NCBI GenBank assembly: GCA_021731695.1
Contig: JAKFWZ010000053.1
Location: 1 to 57,937 of the forward strand
DNA length: 57,937 bases
Direction of reading: 5' to 3'
Source: Candidatus Daviesbacteria bacterium
Lineage (GTDB): Bacteria; Patescibacteriota; Microgenomatia; Daviesbacterales; UBA10151
The translations under genes were made by a program, and so were the position numbers. A model generated the notes under the pieces. It was not told the origin of the DNA. It was given only the letters and a program-made list of their open reading frames with translations, and made no database searches. Positions 45,971-52,260 of this stretch are shown piece after piece (position 1 is the stretch's first letter; every line of letters begins with the position of its first letter).

Positions 45971-46765
45971 CTAATTTTCTTTCTGAAGAATGCTTGATAA
46001 ATCCCAGATGATATAAACGATACCAACGCCCAAAAAATAAGCTGTTAAGGTATACATCAGGTCTGATATGTCTCCGTTAAAATAAGTTCCTGCTGAAGTG
46101 TTGATCGAAAATAAATAGTCACCTATAGTCTGACCGATCATAGCAATAATAAGTAGAATCAGCCCGATATGAGTTTTTCCGCTAGAGGCCTTGGCTGCAA
46201 TATAAATTAGTGAAATAAGGAAAATATCAGCCAGAGGGTAAGCTAAGTTAAAAATTCTCTCCAGTAGATCTGCATTTGGAGTTAAGTTTGGAGGATTTGT
46301 GAGTAAAATGAAAAATCCTGCAATAATACCTGCGACAATCCCTTCGATAACCATTCTTCTGGTTAAAACCAGCTTAAAAATATCTAAAGTGACAAAAATG
46401 CCTGCAGCTAAAAGGGGGTAAAACAAAATAAAGAATAAGTCGGCAATAGAAGGATATGGCACTTCAACCTGCAACGCTAAATTAAAATATGCCCAAATTA
46501 AAAGCCCGATTCCATAAGAAACTGTGGCTAAACCTAAAAATAATAAGCCTCTGCTGGTTTTTGAAACTCCGGCTAAGCTCTTGCTGCCGTAAAGAGCAAT
46601 TGAGCCACTGGCAATATACAGGAATGCGTAAGCAACGTTGTACCAGTAGTTATAGAGCGTGGTTTTATATTGAAGAGCAAGTAGGAGAATATCCCACATC
46701 AACAAAATGACTATGGCTACTGATAATCCGATTAGCAGCAAATTCTTCGGAAAAGAGAAGTGCAT
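45971..46765 (-). CDS. Seven- to eight-helix membrane protein, sensor-domain-like
   Basis: 264 residues from ATG 46765. About eight membrane segments with PYPSIADLFFILFYPLLAAG between them, a motif typical of 7TM input domains found ahead of diguanylate cyclases and histidine kinases (P-S-x-A-D-x-x-x-L-x-x-Y-P). Here there is no output domain, so it acts alone or with a partner. The start is chosen because TTGTAT-N17-TACATT ends nine nt before this ATG; a TTG at 46819 overlaps the -35 box. The C-terminus is DLSSILQKEN. Confidence 0.65.
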   Translation of the reverse strand: MHFSFPKNLLLIGLSVAIVILLMWDILLLALQYKTTLYNYWYNVAYAFLYIASGSIALYGSKSLAGVSKTSRGLLFLGLATVSYGIGLLIWAYFNLALQVEVPYPSIADLFFILFYPLLAAGIFVTLDIFKLVLTRRMVIEGIVAGIIAGFFILLTNPPNLTPNADLLERIFNLAYPLADIFLISLIYIAAKASSGKTHIGLILLIIAMIGQTIGDYLFSINTSAGTYFNGDISDLMYTLTAYFLGVGIVYIIWDLSSILQKEN

Positions 46766-46921
46766 ATAAGAATAAATGTAGCTTATATTGTGGGTTGATA
46801 CAACCGGCTTTCTGTGCAAGAATAAATTGGTAAAGCTGCTTTAATGGATTTATCCTGAAGCTAAAAGCTTATAGACTCAGCTTTAGGGAATTGAGACCAG
46901 TTTTGGCTATGTCAAATCTGT

Positions 46922-47023
46922 CGCAATTCCGAAGGAAATTTAGATACTCGGCGAAGTCGAATGTATCGCAATTCCTTCGAAGAAGGAATTTAGAAACTTA
47001 AGTTTCGCAATTCCGAAGGAATT
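46922..47023. repeat. Three tandem AATTCC...GGAATT hairpin units
   Basis: CGCAATTCC-GAA-GGAAATT (46922-46940), CGCAATTCCTTC-GAA-GAAGGAATT (46967-46990) and CGCAATTCC-GAA-GGAATT (47006-47023). The middle unit has three more base pairs on both sides of the same GAA loop. The last hairpin ends five nt before the ATG of the PIN-TRAM gene. Confidence 0.75.
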
Positions 47024-47028
47024 ATCTC

Positions 47029-47955
47029 ATGCGTATAAATATTGTTTTACGGCTGGTACTGGCCGTTGTCTTTGCGTTGACCGCTTTTATTTTTTCGGAA
47101 GTAGTTCCGGACGTCCCTCCTTTTAACAGGATTTTTTTAAGAATTATCATTACCATTTGGTTTGGACTGATGGGTTATGGATTATTTCCTGATCTGGCAA
47201 AGTTGATCTCAACTGTCACTATAAAATTTATAAACAACTTCACTAGCAGATTATCAGCCGAGATTACAACCCAGATTATGAGAATTCAACGTGCGCAGGC
47301 CGGATTTAATATTGGTCAGCCTGTTTCGCAAATCGGCGGAGTTTCAGTTAATCATCCGCTAATTCTGGATACTTCGGCGATTATCGACGGAAGGATTTTG
47401 GATATTGCTAAAACTTCTTTTCTGTCAGGCACAGTTTTGGTCCCAAGCTTTATTTTAATTGAGCTTCAACAGGTTGCTGATTCAGCAGATTATCTAAAAC
47501 GTCAGAGAGGAAGACGGGGATTTGAAATTGTTGATGAGCTCAAAAAGGTAAAAGGCCTCAGGATTGAAATCTGGGACAAGGATACCGCAGGTAAGAATCC
47601 TGATGAAAAGTTAGTTAAAATGGCCAAAAACCTTCATGGAAAGATTATTACAACTGATTACAATCTGAATCGTCTGGCCACTGTTTCCAATATTACTGTC
47701 TTAAATATTAATGAACTGGCCAATTCTGTGCGTTCAATTGCTATCCCGGGTGAGATGCTAAAAATAAAAGTAATTCATCTGGGTAAAGATCCGAAGCAGG
47801 GCATAGGTTATTTGCCTGACGGAACAATGATCGTTGTTGAAGACGGTGCTGAGCTTGTTGGCAGAGAAGTTGAAACTGAAGTGTCCCGTCTTATTCAGGT
47901 TGCAGCCGGCCGAATGATCTTTGTTAAATTGTCGAAGGATTCGAAAGGGTCGTAA
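47029..47955 (+). CDS. YacL-like membrane PIN-TRAM protein
   Basis: 308 residues. Two N-terminal membrane helices (about 5-22 and 33-55), then a PIN nuclease domain at about 110-220 (LILDTSAIIDGRILDIAKTS, VPSFILIELQQVADSAD, KIITTDYNLNRLA with the acidic cluster intact) and a TRAM-type RNA-binding domain at about 235-300 (GEMLKIKVIHLGKDPKQGIG, YLPDGTMIVVEDG). This is the plan of Bacillus YacL, a conserved protein of uncertain role, probably an RNase at the membrane. Its last residues (KDSKGS and stop) are encoded by the left arm of a 9-bp-word element. A hairpin array precedes the start. Confidence 0.88.
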   Translation: MRINIVLRLVLAVVFALTAFIFSEVVPDVPPFNRIFLRIIITIWFGLMGYGLFPDLAKLISTVTIKFINNFTSRLSAEITTQIMRIQRAQAGFNIGQPVSQIGGVSVNHPLILDTSAIIDGRILDIAKTSFLSGTVLVPSFILIELQQVADSADYLKRQRGRRGFEIVDELKKVKGLRIEIWDKDTAGKNPDEKLVKMAKNLHGKIITTDYNLNRLATVSNITVLNINELANSVRSIAIPGEMLKIKVIHLGKDPKQGIGYLPDGTMIVVEDGAELVGREVETEVSRLIQVAAGRMIFVKLSKDSKGS

Positions 47956-48361
47956 GTATGAGAGACAAGAAGGATAAAGGTTACCACAAGCTATTAATTT
48001 GGAAAAAATCCTTCGAATTGGTCCTCGAAATATACAGAGTTACAAAATATTTCCCAAAATCTGAAGAATTTGGCTTGGTAAGTCAATTAAAGCGAGCAGC
48101 AGTTTCTGTAGTTCTGAATATCGTTGAAGGAAATAGGCGAGCGACTAAAAAGGATTTTCTACATTTTCTCAATATAGCGCAAGGATCATTATCAGAGATA
48201 GAAGCTGCCCTCGAATTAAGCTTAGGGTTAAACTTTTTGAATGAAGGAGAATACGAAAATATTGACAACAAGGTCTCTGAGCTTGCTTATCTAGTGGGAG
48301 CATTCGTTAAATCTCTGAATAAACATTAGTAACCTTCGAACCTTTCGACACATTCGACTCA
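47931..48361. mobile_element. Candidate element: S23 gene within 9-bp-word inverted arms
   Basis: Left arm GTCGAAGGA, TTCGAAAGG, GTCGTAAGT (47931-47957); right arm CCTTCGAACCTTTCGACACA then TTCGACTC (48333-48360). The only content is the four-helix-bundle gene. Other copies of the same arms carry no gene (2573-2648, 7566-7646). Confidence 0.55.
47958..48329 (+). CDS. Four-helix-bundle protein, S23/IVS-encoded family (copy 1)
   Basis: 123 residues. YHKLLIWKKSFELVLEIYRV, FPKSEEFGLVSQLKRAAVSV and NIVEGNRRATKKDFLHFLNI are the family hallmarks (L-x-V/I-W...F-P-x-x-E-x-x-G-L...R-A-x-x-S-V-x-x-N-I-x-E-G). The family was first found in intervening sequences of 23S rRNA bounded by inverted repeats, and its fold is shared with Avd of diversity-generating retroelements. 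Its biochemical role is unknown. Here the gene sits exactly between inverted nonamer arms. Confidence 0.88.
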   Translation: MRDKKDKGYHKLLIWKKSFELVLEIYRVTKYFPKSEEFGLVSQLKRAAVSVVLNIVEGNRRATKKDFLHFLNIAQGSLSEIEAALELSLGLNFLNEGEYENIDNKVSELAYLVGAFVKSLNKH

Positions 48362-48368
48362 AGCCTAC

Positions 48369-48394
48369 TTATCCCCATTTAATATTGTGGATAA
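48369..48394. promoter_or_regulatory. Two DnaA-box-like words
   Basis: TTATCCCCA (48369-48377) and, inverted, TGTGGATAA (48386-48394), the latter a perfect TTATCCACA on the minus strand. Confidence 0.45.
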
Positions 48395-48507
48395 CTTTCA
48401 TGATTTGTTTTGCCTATTATGACGACCCAAACTATGTATTTATCCTCTTTATAATACTCTAGGCCATAGGTATTTTCTCTGATATTTTCCTATGGGGTGC
48501 GAATGTA

Positions 48508-48536
48508 TTGACAAATAGTTTTCCCTATGCTACTCT
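48508..48536 (+). promoter_or_regulatory. Promoter TTGACA-N17-TACTCT with extended -10
   Basis: Boxes at 48508-48513 and 48531-48536, with TGC directly before TACTCT giving an extended -10. It drives whatever is encoded at 48543 onward. Confidence 0.65.
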
Positions 48537-48557
48537 CGATGAGAATACGTTAACGAA

Positions 48558-48689
48558 ATGTTCAATATTAACCTGAAAAGAGATTTAAGAAGAAAAAGAA
48601 GTTTTGATAATAAAGATCAGATGTCTTCTCAGGTCAAAAAGATACTTGAACAAAAAGGACAGGGATTAATAGTAATGGTTAGGGGTTGA
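48558..48689 (+). CDS. Possible 43-residue basic peptide
   Basis: MFNINLKRDLRRKRSFDNKD onward, ending EQKGQGLIVMVRG. It follows a good promoter with a leader of about 15 nt, but has no family resemblance. Its last third overlaps AGGACAGGGATTAAT, a 15-mer repeated at 49393-49407 in the palindrome array. It may be part of a non-coding RNA instead. Confidence 0.3.
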   Translation: MFNINLKRDLRRKRSFDNKDQMSSQVKKILEQKGQGLIVMVRG

Positions 48690-48780
48690 TACGTTTTAAA
48701 AAGGATTTTGGGGGTTTGGTTGACTTTTAAATGAAGGTGCTGAGAAGCCTTCTTCGCGATATGATTGGCAATAAGCAGAC

Positions 48781-48900
48781 GGATTGCCAATCTTGCAAGG
48801 TCATAAAGCATAGCTTGCGATCTAACGATCTAAAGCAGACGGATTGCCAATCTTGCAAGGTCATAAAGCATAGCTTGCGATCTAACGATCTAAAGCAGAC
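48781..48900. repeat. Two perfect 60-bp tandem repeats
   Basis: The unit GGATTGCCAATCTTGCAAGG...GCAGAC occurs exactly twice, with partial units before and after. It contains CTTGCGATCTAACGATCTAA, also found in the acidic-protein gene. Confidence 0.9.
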
Positions 48901-49118
48901 GGATCGCGAAGAACCAAAAAAGTTTTTTGGTAACTTCAATTGACAGTTAACCGGGAAGGGAAGAGTTATTTGAGAGAGGTAGGCACTTTAGAAGCGAAGA
49001 TTAAAATCAGAGCAAAAAAAAGAGCATTTAAATAGTTATAAGCGTAGCTTGCAGAGTCATAACGCTAAGCGGAACTATCGCAAGGATCTTTTTAGAAGCG
49101 AAGAAGGAGCAAAAAAAA

Positions 49119-49162
49119 GAGCATTACTACCGCAGACGGACTCGAATAGCAATGCCCTTTTT
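49119..49162 (+). terminator. Terminator-like hairpin
   Basis: GCATTACTA (49121-49129) pairs with TAGCAATGC (49147-49155) with one mismatch, followed by CCTTTTTG. It could end a transcript from the promoter at 48508. Confidence 0.4.
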
Positions 49163-49351
49163 GATTATTACAATGATAACTTCAAGAGCAGTTAGAAGTT
49201 ATCATCATTTACTTAGAATTTCATATTCTGGGGTTTCTGTCAAGGGGTGAATTTGAGGCTAAATTGCATAGATTGCAATTTTTCACTCAAAATATTGAGT
49301 AAATAAGTGATACGAAATTTTGGGGTTAGGATCAGGGGGTAATTATTAGCA

Positions 49352-49670
49352 TTGGGGACTAAACAGCACACCCTTTTGGCTTCGCCAAAAGCAGGACAGG
49401 GATTAATTGGTGAGTGCATTAAGGTGAGGTAGTACTTTGAGCTGGGGACTAATCTAGGGCAGGGATTAGTTCCCAGTCCACAGCATTACTTCATCTTTTT
49501 TTGTTGGTTGGGGACTAAGCAGTACACCCTTTTGGCTTTGCCAAAAGCAGGGCAGGGATTAGTTCCCAGTTGAGACCACAACCCTTTTTCGTGGAGACTA
49601 ATCAGCACACCCTCCGCCTTCGGCGGAGCAGGGCAGGGATTTAGATTCGAAGAATCGCCTTGTTCCCAGT
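49352..49670. repeat. Array of four covarying nested palindromes
   Basis: Copies at 49352-49410, 49442-49476, 49508-49570 and 49592-49670. Outer stem TGGGGACTAAT / ATTAGTTCCCA; inner ACACCC / GGGCAGGG; apical hairpins TTTTGGC-TTC-GCCAAAA, none, TTTTGGC-TTT-GCCAAAA and TCCGCC-TTC-GGCGGA. The fourth copy has an extra GATTC-GAA-GAATC hairpin in its 3' arm. Confidence 0.85.
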
Positions 49671-49678
49671 ATAATTTC

Positions 49679-49762
49679 GTTATTCGTTATTCGTTATTCG
49701 TTATTCGTTATTCGTTATTCGTTATTCGTTATTCGTTATTCGTTATTCGTTATTCGTTATCC
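49679..49762. repeat. (GTTATTC)11-12 tandem heptamer
   Basis: Eleven perfect copies and one with a single change. The stop codon and final residues (DNE) of the second S23 gene are read from it on the minus strand. Confidence 0.95.
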
Positions 49763-50124
49763 GTTTTGATACTTTTCACTTTCTTTATTAACAGGGTAAG
49801 CATTTTTCCGACATGATCAAATTTATCATCTAAAGCTAAAAATTCCTCTTTTGTACAGTAATCTCTATTAAAAGCGGTTTTTAAATGTTCTCTTGACTCG
49901 TGGCATGATGCCTGTGCAAAGATTAAGAATCTGGAGTATTCCCGGGGATAAGACCTCCGGCCATAGCCCTCAGCAATATTAGATACTATGGAGTGTACAG
50001 ATCTTAAGAATTGATCTATTAGGCTATAAATTTCAGATTTTGGAAATTTCCTCGTCAGCTGAAATATTGATCTATCTAATTCTTCAGCCAAAATATATAC
50101 CCTTAAGTTTCTATATCCAAGCAT
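49750..50124 (-). CDS. Four-helix-bundle protein, S23/IVS-encoded family (copy 2)
   Basis: About 124 residues from ATG 50124: MLGYRNLRVYILAEELDRSI, FQLTRKFPKSEIYSLIDQFL, RSVHSIVSNIAEGYGRRSYP and EYSRFLIFAQASCHESREHL. It has all family hallmarks. Upstream in-frame starts (50136, 50196) would add a stretch not found in the family. TTGTTC-N16-TATGCT ends seven nt before this ATG. The gene lies between the GTTATTC array and GAACAACGACGAACGAAAAA-like words at 50152-50176, which read as inverted heptad arms. Confidence 0.85.
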   Translation of the reverse strand: MLGYRNLRVYILAEELDRSIFQLTRKFPKSEIYSLIDQFLRSVHSIVSNIAEGYGRRSYPREYSRFLIFAQASCHESREHLKTAFNRDYCTKEEFLALDDKFDHVGKMLTLLIKKVKSIKTDNE

Positions 50125-50151
50125 TAAATTGAGCATAGCACAGAGTAAAAA

Positions 50152-50197
50152 GCGAACAACGACGAACGAAAAACGACTTATCCACCACTTATCCACA
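50152..50197. repeat. Heptad arm and two DnaA-box-like words
   Basis: GAACAACGACGAACGAAAAA (about 50152-50173) consists of 7-bp words complementary in style to the GTTATTC array. Next come TTATCCACC (50178-50186) and TTATCCACA (50189-50197), 11 bp apart. Confidence 0.55.
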
Positions 50198-50297
50198 AAA
50201 TTTACTCAATGACTATCTTGTAGTAAATTTATGAAAATTATTAATCGCGCAATGAAGACCTATATATAATGTATGTTAGTAAGAATTAATGGCTGAC

Positions 50298-50326
50298 TTG
50301 ACATTGTAAAATGCCTATAGTATAAT
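50298..50326 (+). promoter_or_regulatory. Full-consensus promoter TTGACA-N17-TATAAT
   Basis: Boxes at 50298-50303 and 50321-50326, perfect consensus and spacing, with a leader of about 44 nt. Expected to be among the strongest promoters here. Confidence 0.9.
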
Positions 50327-50376
50327 TCTTAATTCATAAATAACTTTACGCAGAAATTGCAAAAAGTTTTAATTAA

Positions 50377-51192
50377 ATGTCAATTCACGAAACACCGCAA
50401 AGAATAGAAAGAAAAGTAAACACAAATACAGGAACAGTGCTTGCTTTTCGCGTTTTATCTGCGGTAGCCTCCTTAACATCCCTAGGTGCTGATGCTGTTA
50501 ATTTTTTAACCAGTTCACGAGTTGCTGAAGCTGCCGGCTGTAAAGAAAGAGTCAGTGCGATTGATGTATGTCCGCCAGAGGGTCAAACACCAAGAGCGGG
50601 AATATTTTTAAAGGCTATATCTTATGACAACGTTAATGGTAGACCTGGATTTCAAGCAGGACAAGATAGCGATGCAGAATGGATGATTGGATGGAGATAT
50701 AGAGTTGTAAATACAGCTGATCCTAGGCAATTTATTGAGGCTATTGTTGACGCGGATGGCGACCTTATTGATCAGAGGTCAGGATCTAATTTATTTATAT
50801 TCGATGGTCAGCCCAATACAACTGAACCAATCCATGGAAAACCTGCTATAAATATAGAAATCCGAAGAAGAGATGCTTTCGATAGAACCTTAAATGAGGT
50901 TGTGCCATTAGGAGATCCAGTTATTCTTCCTTCAGCAGTTAACTGTACTCCTTTAGAAGCAACGCTGAGAACAAATAAGGAATATTTAACTCAACCAACA
51001 AAACCAACTCCTACTAAATCGGAATTTGTTCCGCCAACACCAGCAGCAACTCCAACGCCAAGAGTGCCAGTTGTAAAAGTTCCTGTACAGCTTCCAAGAA
51101 CTGGAGATGGGAGTGCGCAAAGACCACTAGAGGAACTTTCTGAAGCTGAAAGACGATTAATTGAAGAATATCCAGCAGTTCCAAGACAATAA
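50377..51192 (+). CDS. Secreted protein with Pro/Thr linker and LPRTG-like motif
   Basis: 271 residues. A weak N-terminal hydrophobic stretch (about 21-48, VLAFRVLSAVASLTSLGADA) suggests secretion. The core (about 55-195: KERVSAIDVCPPEG, EWMIGWRYRVVNTADPRQFI, NIEIRRRDAFDRTLNEVVPL) is an unrecognised beta-rich domain with three Cys. A Pro/Thr linker leads to LPRTGDG (239-245) near the end. That resembles a sortase signal but lacks the following membrane helix, so anchoring is doubtful. The strong promoter implies an abundant product. First of three surface-protein genes in a row. Confidence 0.65.
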   Translation: MSIHETPQRIERKVNTNTGTVLAFRVLSAVASLTSLGADAVNFLTSSRVAEAAGCKERVSAIDVCPPEGQTPRAGIFLKAISYDNVNGRPGFQAGQDSDAEWMIGWRYRVVNTADPRQFIEAIVDADGDLIDQRSGSNLFIFDGQPNTTEPIHGKPAINIEIRRRDAFDRTLNEVVPLGDPVILPSAVNCTPLEATLRTNKEYLTQPTKPTPTKSEFVPPTPAATPTPRVPVVKVPVQLPRTGDGSAQRPLEELSEAERRLIEEYPAVPRQ

Positions 51193-51194
51193 AT

Positions 51195-51223
51195 TTGACA
51201 AAGAACTTATAGTAGTGTATATT
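51195..51223 (+). promoter_or_regulatory. Promoter TTGACA-N17-TATATT, nearly leaderless
   Basis: Boxes at 51195-51200 and 51218-51223. The ATG at 51235 is 12 nt past the -10 box. Confidence 0.75.
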
Positions 51224-51234
51224 ACGCAAACAAA

Positions 51235-52152
51235 ATGAATAACCCAAATCTTATAACAAAACTTCTTTCTCAGTCAGGCAGATTTTTTATGCTTGGTCTT
51301 ACTTTGTTAGTTTTAACACTAGGAACTTTCTCATTAGTTAAAGGTGAACTTTTGCAAAAAGGTCCTGCAGTGGCAGTTGCAGATACTGGTGATGAAGGTA
51401 GCCAAGATGGAGGTAATGATTGTGGCTGTGATGGTGGAGATAATGGTGGAGGAGACAATGGTGGTAATGAAGGCAATTCTGGTGGTGGGAATAATGAAGA
51501 TAATAATCCTACACCCACACCTGAGCCAACCCCTCAGCAAACCCCTACACCAACTCCAACACCAACTCCAACTCCAACTCCAACTCCAACTCCAACACAT
51601 AGACCAACCCCAACTCCAACTCCAACTCCAACTCCAACACATAGACCAACTCCAACACCAACTCCTACTCCAACACCTACTCCTGTGCCTTCCGTACAAT
51701 GTCCTGTAGGGAAAATTGCTAAAGTTGTAAATTCAACTATTGTTTGTGTTTCCCAAAACCAGAATCAGAACCAAACTCAGACACAAAACAATAACCAAAA
51801 CCAAAACGTTAATACAAATGCTAATGCAACAGGCGGAACAAGCTCAAGCACATCATCTTCCTCGAGTTCGAGCAACGTTAACTTAACTATTAATAACCCA
51901 ACTAAAGAAAAAGAAATAATAAGAGAAGTAGTAAAAACAGCAGTTGTAACCCAAACAACCCCACAGGTTGTTATGCAGACAAAAGGTGATGTTAAAGGTG
52001 AGATTAAGGAATTACCAAAAACTGGTTTGCCTTTAGCTGGTTTAGCCTTAGCTTCCTTATTACCGGCTGGCGCAGGGCTTAGAAAATTCGGTAAAAAGGC
52101 AGACGAGACTTCGGCTAATTCTATCTGGACTGAAAGACAGATGGGAAAATAA
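51235..52152 (+). CDS. LPXTG-type anchored surface protein with PT and QN tracts
   Basis: 305 residues. N-terminal membrane helix (about 16-36), a Gly/Asp/Asn tract, a Pro-Thr tract (about 95-155), a short Cys module ([20 protein letters not shown]), a Gln/Asn tract and Ser run, and a sorting signal: LPKTG (260-264), hydrophobic [17 protein letters not shown], then basic residues. The tail after the basic residues is 20 residues longer than usual. Sortases join such proteins to the cell wall; no sortase gene is in the window. The Cys module and QN tract are shared with the next gene. Nine-bp AACTAAGGT words begin at its stop codon. Confidence 0.75.
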   Translation: MNNPNLITKLLSQSGRFFMLGLTLLVLTLGTFSLVKGELLQKGPAVAVADTGDEGSQDGGNDCGCDGGDNGGGDNGGNEGNSGGGNNEDNNPTPTPEPTPQQTPTPTPTPTPTPTPTPTPTHRPTPTPTPTPTPTHRPTPTPTPTPTPTPVPSVQCPVGKIAKVVNSTIVCVSQNQNQNQTQTQNNNQNQNVNTNANATGGTSSSTSSSSSSSNVNLTINNPTKEKEIIREVVKTAVVTQTTPQVVMQTKGDVKGEIKELPKTGLPLAGLALASLLPAGAGLRKFGKKADETSANSIWTERQMGK

Positions 52153-52200
52153 GTTAACTAAGGTAACTAAGGTAACTAAGGTAACTAAGGTAACTTAAGT
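52152..52200. repeat. AACTAAGGT nonamer tandem
   Basis: About four copies of the 9-bp word starting at the stop codon of the LPXTG gene, then diverging (AACTTAAGT, AGCTTGAGG). Similar CTTAAG/ACTTAAGTAACTTAGG words lie at 56163-56193 after the M23 peptidase gene. Confidence 0.8.
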
Positions 52201-52260
52201 AGCTTGAGGTTCGAAGATAAAAAGTTCTGCCCCCAATGAAAGATATTTCAATATAAACTT

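Larger units (their letters stand above)
48330..49749. other. 1.4-kb non-coding region packed with repeats
   Basis: From left to right: right arm of the S23 element; DnaA-box-like words (48369-48377, 48386-48394); a promoter (48508-48536) with a 43-codon frame; a 60-bp tandem repeat (48781-48900); a duplicated TTTAGAAGCGAAG...GAGCAAAAAAAAGAGCATT segment (48988-49028 and 49090-49127); a terminator-like hairpin (49121-49162); and four covarying palindromes (49352-49670). It may hold one or more structured RNAs. None matches an RNA class I know. Confidence 0.6.

Noticed and set aside
46765-46819. TTG start of the 7TM protein
   Set aside because: The TTG overlaps the likely -35 box; the promoter TTGTAT-N17-TACATT points to the ATG at 46765.
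48727-48943. 70-codon frames on both strands with 20-residue repeats
   Set aside because: Both come from the 60-bp tandem repeat (a multiple of three keeps any frame open). No family resemblance and no promoter placed for either.
49352-49670. Integron attC array
   Set aside because: Folded repeats recall attC, but the RYYYAAC/GTTRRRY ends, cassettes and an integrase are missing.
47958-50124. Diversity-generating retroelement suggested by Avd-like fold of the S23 genes
   Set aside because: No reverse transcriptase, template repeat or C-type-lectin variable gene is present.
51334-51709. Frames on both strands in the PT-rich part of the LPXTG gene
   Set aside because: Low-complexity shadows of the Pro-Thr and Gly/Asp tracts.
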